64,000 bases of DNA from Cellvibrionaceae bacterium. Lineage in GTDB: Bacteria; Pseudomonadota; Gammaproteobacteria; Pseudomonadales; Cellvibrionaceae. Positions 59,080 through 64,000 of this stretch are shown here, piece after piece (positions within the stretch are counted from its first letter, which is position 1; each line of letters starts with the position of its first letter). Made by a program: the position numbers and the translations under genes. The stretch is from the NCBI GenBank assembly GCA_021151695.1, contig JAGKWU010000002.1, positions 248,001 through 312,000 on the forward strand. The letters are read 5' to 3'. The notes under the pieces are model-generated. The model saw only the letters and a program-made list of their open reading frames with translations, ran no database searches and was not told where the DNA came from.

Positions 59080-59895
59080 ATGACCCCAGCGCTGTTATTG
59101 CTCTGCCAATCGCCCGAGCTGGAAGCCTACGCGGAAACTATTGCAAATGCCTTACAAATACCGCTCCAGCTGGGCCTGAATTCCGCAGACTTGAAGGAGC
59201 CGGAATTTGTACTCGAGCTTAGCGACGCAGGCCTGGCGTTGCAGCAGACGGGGCGTAAAGCTCCGGGGCCTGTAATGGCTGAATTTACCGAAGGCGCGGT
59301 TGATCACAGGCGCAAATTTGGTGGTGGTAAAGGCCAGATGATTGCTAAAGCCGTCGGCCTGAAGGCAGGGGTTTATCCTTTTGTATTGGATGCTACGGCG
59401 GGGCTAGGTAAAGACGCCTTTGTGCTTGCGACATTAGGTTGCCGTGTGTGTATGCTAGAGCGCTCTCCGGTTGTGCACGCCCTGTTGCATGATGGCCTGA
59501 AGCGCGCGCGCCAATTTGCGGCGGACAATGATCCCGAGCTGGCGCAATTGCTCGCGCAGATGGAATTGGTTGCTACCGATAGCCAGGATTATCTCGCGAC
59601 CATTGCCGAAGACGCGCGCCCCGATGTGATCTATCTTGACCCTATGTTTCCCGATCGCAGCAAAACCGCCGATGTTAAAAAAGAAATGCGCGCGTTCCAT
59701 TCGCTGGTGGGAAAAGATGAAGATGCGGATGCGCTGCTGGATAAAGCCCTGGCTGCGGCGCGCTATCGTGTCGTGGTCAAGCGCCCGCGTAAATCGCCCT
59801 TTATTGCGGAGCGTGCGCCCAGTTATCAGTTGGAGGGAAAATCCAGCCGCTATGATATTTACACGATTAAAAAATTGCCCGATCACCTGAACTAA
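59080..59895 (+). CDS. rsmJ: 16S rRNA m2G1516 methyltransferase RsmJ
   Basis: 271 residues. An N-terminal substrate-side part (about 1-90) has 'FTEGAVDHRRKFGGGKGQMIAKAVG', then SAM motif I 'VLDATAGLGKDAFVLATLGCRVCMLER' and motif IV 'DVIYLDPMFPDR', ending 'SSRYDIYTIKK'. These are the diagnostic blocks of RsmJ (YhiQ). ATG 59080 (MTPALLLLCQS) gives near-normal length (E. coli about 250); a longer GTG start at 58903 looks unlikely. Confidence 0.92.
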   Translation: MTPALLLLCQSPELEAYAETIANALQIPLQLGLNSADLKEPEFVLELSDAGLALQQTGRKAPGPVMAEFTEGAVDHRRKFGGGKGQMIAKAVGLKAGVYPFVLDATAGLGKDAFVLATLGCRVCMLERSPVVHALLHDGLKRARQFAADNDPELAQLLAQMELVATDSQDYLATIAEDARPDVIYLDPMFPDRSKTADVKKEMRAFHSLVGKDEDADALLDKALAAARYRVVVKRPRKSPFIAERAPSYQLEGKSSRYDIYTIKKLPDHLN

Positions 59896-59957
59896 GCCGG
59901 TTCAATACCGGTTTTCTTAAGCTTGCGATCCATAGCTGTATACCCAAAGGAATAACC

Positions 59958-62120
59958 ATGCTCACTGCTGCCGATCAAGCGTCAATACCTTTTATAGACA
60001 GATACAAAGTGCTCAAACCCTTTTCGCTGTTATTTAAGGATTCGGCGTTGGAGCAGCAATATATTGCAGGCTATGCAACCAAAGTGGCCGGGCAGGCGCG
60101 CCTGGCATTGATACTGGCATTTGTTCTCTATACCAATTTTGCGCTGCTGGACTATCTGCTGGTTCCGGAATCCATGTACCAGTTATGGAGCATTCGCGCT
60201 GTTACCTGCTGCGTATTTGTGCTCGCCTTTGCGCTCACCTATAAATCCGTTTTTAAAAATCACAACCAGAAATTTCTAATACTCTGTGGATTGACAACGG
60301 CGGCGGGCGTTTTCTGCATGTTGATGATCACCCACAACAACGTTAACCATTTTTATTATGAAGGGCTCAATCTCTGTATCACCTGGACACTGTTTATTAT
60401 CGGGCTGCGTTTTATTAACGCGCTTAAAACAGTGTTGGTGATTGTCGCCATCTATAATGTGATCGCCTTTTATAAAGAAATAATGCTGACCGAAATTATC
60501 AGCAATAACTTCTTCCTCATGTCCAATGCCATCATCGGCATATTTGCCGGCTACACTATTGAACAGCATGCGCGCTGGCAGTTTTACCAGGCGATGGTGA
60601 TTCACAATAACAGCAAGCGTTTACATCAGGCCATGCTCGAAGCGTCGCACGAAAGTGTAATTACCGTGGATGATCACGGCATAGTTATGGAATTTAACCA
60701 GGCCGCTGAATCTGTGTTTGGCTACAGCCGCCAGGATGCCATTGGCAAGCCTATGAGCGAATTGATTTTGCCGGAGCCAGAGCGTGCGCAAAACCAGGCT
60801 GCATTTTTGCGTTTTGTGGCCAGCGACGTAAAAAAACATCAAACCTACCGCAAGGAAATGGAGGTTATGCGGCGCGATGGCAGTGTCTTTCCCGTGGAGA
60901 TCACCTTGCGCGAAGTGGACTTGATTGGCCAGCGATTGGTCACCGCCTATTTTCGCGACCTTACAGCACAGCGCAATGCGGATCAGGAAATTATGCGGCA
61001 GCGCGAAATTTTGCAGCGCAATGAAAAACTCAGTGCCTTGGGTGCGTTGCTCGCTGGTGTGGCCCATGAGCTTAATAATCCTCTCTCGGTAGTGGTGGGT
61101 CAGGCACAATTGTTGCGTGAAACGGAACAAGAGCCGCGCGTGCTTAAACGTGCAGAAAAAATTGCCCATGCGGCCGATCGCTGCGCAAAAGTGGTTTCGA
61201 CCTTCTTATCTATGGCTCGCCAAAAGCCGCCGCAGCGCACCTTGGTCAATCTAAACGAGGTGGTGGAAGACGCACTCAGCTTGCTTGAGTATGGATTGCG
61301 TTCGCGTGGTATCAGTCTCTCGGTAGAACTGCAGCCTGGCTTGCCCTTGTTGCATGCGGATAGCGATCAATTGCACCAGGTAGTCACCAATCTGGTGATT
61401 AACGCCCAGCATGCACTACAGGATGTAGAGCGCCGTGAATTAAAAATTGGTACGTGCAGCTTGTCCGATGGGGTTGTGCAACTGAGCGTTGCGGATTCCG
61501 GCCCGGGTGTGCCGGAAGATATTCACCATCGTATTTTCGAACCATTCTTTACCACCAAATCCATGGGAGTAGGGACGGGCCTCGGACTGTCGGTTTGCAA
61601 TGGTATTGTCGAGGCGCACGGTGGCAGTTTGTCATTGAGCGATGCTAAAAATGGAGGTGCCTGTTTTACGGTGACACTGGTTCCCGAAACAGGTGTTGAA
61701 GATGTTGCGAAAGAGACTCCCGCAGTAGCCGTTATCGCGCACCCATTGACTATCGCCGTCGTGGACGACGAACCGGAAATTCTTGAGCTGGTCAATGAAA
61801 ATCTGAAAGCCGCTGGCCATACAGTGCTCAGCACCAGCAGTGGTACTGAATTGCTGTCGATTATTAATGATCATTCACCGGATATTATCCTCAGTGATTT
61901 TCGCATGCCGGTTATGAGTGGCCCTGATATTTTTGCGGCGGCTACCCAGCGTTGGCCTGCGCTGGCGGAACGTTTTATTTTTATGACAGGCGATGTACTC
62001 ACCACCGACAGCGCCAGTTTTTTGCAGGAGCTTGAATTGCCGGTTTTGGAAAAACCTTTCACCGCGGAACAATTACATAATTCCATTTATAACACGCTTC
62101 ACTCTATTAAGAGTTTATAA
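59958..62120 (+). CDS. Hybrid sensor histidine kinase with N-terminal multi-pass membrane domain and PAS
   Basis: 720 residues. About six membrane helices (48-205), PAS with PAC (about 223-350), HisKA with H370 ('LGALLAGVAHELNNPLSVVVG'), HATPase (about 440-560) and a C-terminal receiver with D647 ('IILSDFRMPVMSG'). The ligand is unknown; the membrane part resembles seven-helix-type sensor regions without a large periplasmic loop. It is followed 26 bp later by an OmpR-type response regulator, forming a two-component pair. Confidence 0.92.
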   Translation: MLTAADQASIPFIDRYKVLKPFSLLFKDSALEQQYIAGYATKVAGQARLALILAFVLYTNFALLDYLLVPESMYQLWSIRAVTCCVFVLAFALTYKSVFKNHNQKFLILCGLTTAAGVFCMLMITHNNVNHFYYEGLNLCITWTLFIIGLRFINALKTVLVIVAIYNVIAFYKEIMLTEIISNNFFLMSNAIIGIFAGYTIEQHARWQFYQAMVIHNNSKRLHQAMLEASHESVITVDDHGIVMEFNQAAESVFGYSRQDAIGKPMSELILPEPERAQNQAAFLRFVASDVKKHQTYRKEMEVMRRDGSVFPVEITLREVDLIGQRLVTAYFRDLTAQRNADQEIMRQREILQRNEKLSALGALLAGVAHELNNPLSVVVGQAQLLRETEQEPRVLKRAEKIAHAADRCAKVVSTFLSMARQKPPQRTLVNLNEVVEDALSLLEYGLRSRGISLSVELQPGLPLLHADSDQLHQVVTNLVINAQHALQDVERRELKIGTCSLSDGVVQLSVADSGPGVPEDIHHRIFEPFFTTKSMGVGTGLGLSVCNGIVEAHGGSLSLSDAKNGGACFTVTLVPETGVEDVAKETPAVAVIAHPLTIAVVDDEPEILELVNENLKAAGHTVLSTSSGTELLSIINDHSPDIILSDFRMPVMSGPDIFAAATQRWPALAERFIFMTGDVLTTDSASFLQELELPVLEKPFTAEQLHNSIYNTLHSIKSL

Positions 62121-62145
62121 ACGCTTTTAACACGGAGGCATTCCC

Positions 62146-62874
62146 ATGACTGCCATAGCCAACATGATTGTGGTCGATGATGAAGTGGATATTTGCGAAA
62201 CATTGGAAGAATACTTTTCGCTGCAAGGTTACGACGTAAAAACGGCCAGCAACGGCCAACAGTTAAAAGCACTGCTGGCGGATTTTACGCCCGATATAGT
62301 GCTGCTGGATTTAAATATGCCGGGCGAGGATGGTCTCACACTCACACGTTATTTGCGCGAGCATACCAACGCGGCCGTTATTATTGTGACCGCGGCCAGC
62401 AGTCAGGTAGATATGATTGTCGGGTTGGAAATGGGCGCCGATGATTATGTGAGCAAGCCTTTTGATTTGCGTGCGCTACTTGCTCGCGTAAAAAGTGTTT
62501 TGCGTCGCACCCAGACTGTGGTTGTGCAAGAACAAGTTGCGTCCGCTGTGAATGATCCCGCTGCTGCCGATAAAATCAAACTCGGCAAATGCCTGTTTGA
62601 TCCGGTGATGCGCAAACTTTGGGAGGGCTCTGATGAAGTGCCGCTCACCAGTATGGAATACGACTTGTTGATGGTGATGATCGCCCACCCCAATCGCCCA
62701 TTGAGTCGCGAACATTTGATGACGCTCACCAATACCGAAATCGATGCGTTTGATCGCTCTATCGACAGTCGCATCACTCGCCTGCGCAAAAAAATTGAGC
62801 CGCAAGCTGACAAGCCGGACACCATCAAAACTGTGCGCGGACTGGGCTATATGTTTGTTCCCACAGCCAAGTAG
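62146..62874 (+). CDS. OmpR/PhoB-family response regulator
   Basis: 242 residues: receiver (about 1-120, phospho-acceptor D55 in 'IVLLDLNMPGEDG', T/S and K switch residues in 'IVTAASSQ' and 'VSKPF') and a C-terminal winged helix (about 145-240, 'LTSMEYDLLMVMIAHPNRPLSREHLM' in outline, 'RITRLRKKIE', 'VRGLGYMF'). It is the partner of the upstream hybrid kinase. Its target genes are unknown; the palindrome just downstream of the gene and ahead of the secreted-protein gene is a candidate site. Confidence 0.94.
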   Translation: MTAIANMIVVDDEVDICETLEEYFSLQGYDVKTASNGQQLKALLADFTPDIVLLDLNMPGEDGLTLTRYLREHTNAAVIIVTAASSQVDMIVGLEMGADDYVSKPFDLRALLARVKSVLRRTQTVVVQEQVASAVNDPAAADKIKLGKCLFDPVMRKLWEGSDEVPLTSMEYDLLMVMIAHPNRPLSREHLMTLTNTEIDAFDRSIDSRITRLRKKIEPQADKPDTIKTVRGLGYMFVPTAK

Positions 62875-62880
62875 CAACTT

Positions 62881-62925
62881 CCTTCTAGCATATCTCTTTC
62901 TAACACATCTCTTTCTAGCACTTCG
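62881..62925. repeat. Three tandem 15-bp repeats after the response-regulator gene
   Basis: Units 62881-62895, 62896-62910 and 62911-62925 follow CTTTCTAGCACATCT with 2-3 differences each, starting seven bases after the stop codon. Confidence 0.8.
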
Positions 62926-62931
62926 CTCTCC

Positions 62932-62968
62932 AGCCGCTGACACAATTGACACAAAAATGTCAGCGGCT
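62932..62968. promoter_or_regulatory. Large palindrome with repeated TGACA boxes
   Basis: Perfect 11-bp arms AGCCGCTGACA (62932-62942) and TGTCAGCGGCT (62958-62968) around a 15-nt AT-rich loop that itself contains TTGACA. Inner arms TGACA/TGTCA also pair. The dyad with direct TGACA boxes suits a regulator site for the upstream response regulator; a terminator is the alternative, but there is no T-tract. The remainder of 62969-63254 shows no gene. Confidence 0.5.
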
Positions 62969-63254
62969 GACATAGTGCAAACAAAGCGCCTCTCTACTAT
63001 GCCTATCCATCAGCTGAGCAAACATAAATATGTTCAGCTGAGTAGCCAAGGCTGATCCCTACAGCGGCGGCAGCTTGTAGTTAACAAGGAATGGATGAAA
63101 GGAAAATCAAAGCGCGCGCAAACCCCGAACGCGTAATTTGAACGGCTCCACTCTCTCCCTTCCTGATAAGCGCGCTGGCCTTATTCACAGGCTGGCAAAT
63201 GAAAAAGGCAGTTGATGCCGACAATTACTTAAAGGAACTATCTAAGGACATATT

Positions 63255-64000
63255 ATGAAAACGATAGGTATGAAAACGATAGGCATGAAAGCGAAAGCCA
63301 TGAAGAAATCATCACTAGTGCTGGCCCTGTTTGCTGCAGTCACTGCTCAAACATCTCTGGCGGCACCAGCCTCTTCCACTACCACTATAAACACGGAAAA
63401 ACTGCTTAGTCAGGCAGATCTGGTTTTCACCGGTAAAGTAGTGGATGTTCAGTACAAGGATTCTACTGACGCAATTCCCTTTACCTTTGTGACCTACGAA
63501 ATCGGTGACACCATTGCCGGTCGCGCCGACGGTTCGCAAATCACCCTGCGTTTTATGGGCGGCCGCCAGCAAAAAGGCGAAGTGACCCGCTACTTGAAAG
63601 TGTCTGAATTGCCTGAATTTCGCGTAGGTGACAGCGATGTAGTCTTCGCCCACAAAAACGGTTCATCCATTTGCCCGCTGGTGCAATGTGGCCAGGGCCG
63701 CTTCCGCAATCGCGATGGTGTGCTGGTGAATAACGATGGTTTCGCCGTAGTTTACGAAGATGGCGAATACGCAACCTCTGCACGCGCTGTAGCAGCTGAT
63801 ACCACTACCGGTGAAGGTTTACTCGGTAAAGGTGTGTCTGCATCTCGTCCTGATACTGCAGAGCCTGTGAGCGCAGGCGAGCTAAGCAAGTCTGTAACCG
63901 TGAGCCAATTTGTTGCTGACCTGCGTGTCCAGTCGCAAGCCCTGGTGCGTTTTAGCGATGGCACTGCCACCTTTGCATCTGCTTCCTTGCGCGATGAATT
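63255..64000 (+). CDS. Secreted protein of unknown function, cut by the right edge
   Basis: At least 248 residues, open to the window end. The likely signal peptide starts 'MKKSSLVLALFAAVTAQTSLA' (internal ATG at 63300) after an N-terminal extension made of two-and-a-part 15-bp repeats that each carry an ATG (63255, 63270, 63285). The mature part begins 'APASSTTTINTEKLLSQADLVFTGKVVDVQYKD' in outline and has a conserved-looking 'GSSICPLVQCGQGRFR' pattern with two cysteines. This resembles uncharacterised secreted proteins with a 'VFTGKVV' start, but I do not assign a function. It may be controlled by the upstream two-component pair. Confidence 0.75.
   Translation, partial: MKTIGMKTIGMKAKAMKKSSLVLALFAAVTAQTSLAAPASSTTTINTEKLLSQADLVFTGKVVDVQYKDSTDAIPFTFVTYEIGDTIAGRADGSQITLRFMGGRQQKGEVTRYLKVSELPEFRVGDSDVVFAHKNGSSICPLVQCGQGRFRNRDGVLVNNDGFAVVYEDGEYATSARAVAADTTTGEGLLGKGVSASRPDTAEPVSAGELSKSVTVSQFVADLRVQSQALVRFSDGTATFASASLRDE

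Noticed and set aside
63091..63141. 17-codon leader reading frame (MDERKIKARANPERVI)
   Set aside because: It has a purine stretch directly abutting the ATG rather than a spaced ribosome binding site, and no attenuator-like structure couples it to the next gene.

Overview
The window looks like chromosome from a gammaproteobacterium close to Cellvibrio (Cellvibrionaceae). I infer this from pseudomonad/alteromonad-type gene order (nadB-rpoE-rseA-rseB-rseC; motY divergent from pyrC-rnt), moderate GC, abundant c-di-GMP and hybrid-kinase genes, and surface proteins with GlyGly-CTERM and PEP-CTERM tails. No tRNA, rRNA, CRISPR array, transposase, integrase or prophage core was recognised.

Layout. 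Positions 1-2,800: C-terminal end of a secreted (possibly cytochrome-type) protein, bacterioferritin (bfr) and its ferredoxin (bfd), a 2-Cys peroxiredoxin, and ung. 2,770-8,600: HDOD protein, ygfZ, a membrane diguanylate cyclase, sdhE-ygfX, nadB. 8,700-12,350: envelope-stress operon rpoE-rseABC plus ribosome-rescue factor arfB, with sigma-E-like promoter motifs; a similar motif lies before mucD at 30,361. 12,400-23,300: mostly housekeeping genes (a glycosyltransferase, dgkA, galT-galK, bolA, trhO, pncC, marC, speA, a TfoX-N protein, a SpoU methyltransferase). 23,350-28,740 (minus strand): pyrC and rnt followed by a striking three-gene tail of TPR-LicD transferase, IspD-like cytidylyltransferase and RuBisCO-like protein. 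29,000-33,720: motY, mucD, an LpxL-type acyltransferase, and a double-domain QueD-like protein.

33,900-41,690 is a coupled sensory unit: YfiR-like periplasmic protein, hybrid kinase with two receivers and Hpt, REC-PAS-GGDEF-EAL protein and TonB-dependent receptor. metE (with a His/Cys-rich insertion) and metR are divergent at 41,771-45,285.

45,516-57,005 is the most unusual accessory block. It has three tandem phage-tail-collar (MdpB-like) proteins with their own terminator, then a sulfotransferase, a 2,188-residue DUF4347/FN3/choice-of-anchor-U/GlyGly-CTERM surface protein, an Asp/Asn beta-hydroxylase-like oxygenase, a second sulfotransferase and a GNAT acetyltransferase. Tight gene overlaps and the set of tailoring enzymes suggest a modified cell-surface structure; this is inference. 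A PEP-CTERM-like protein follows at 57,248.

The right end holds tpx, rsmJ, a hybrid kinase/response-regulator pair, and a secreted protein cut by the window edge whose start lies in 15-bp repeats.
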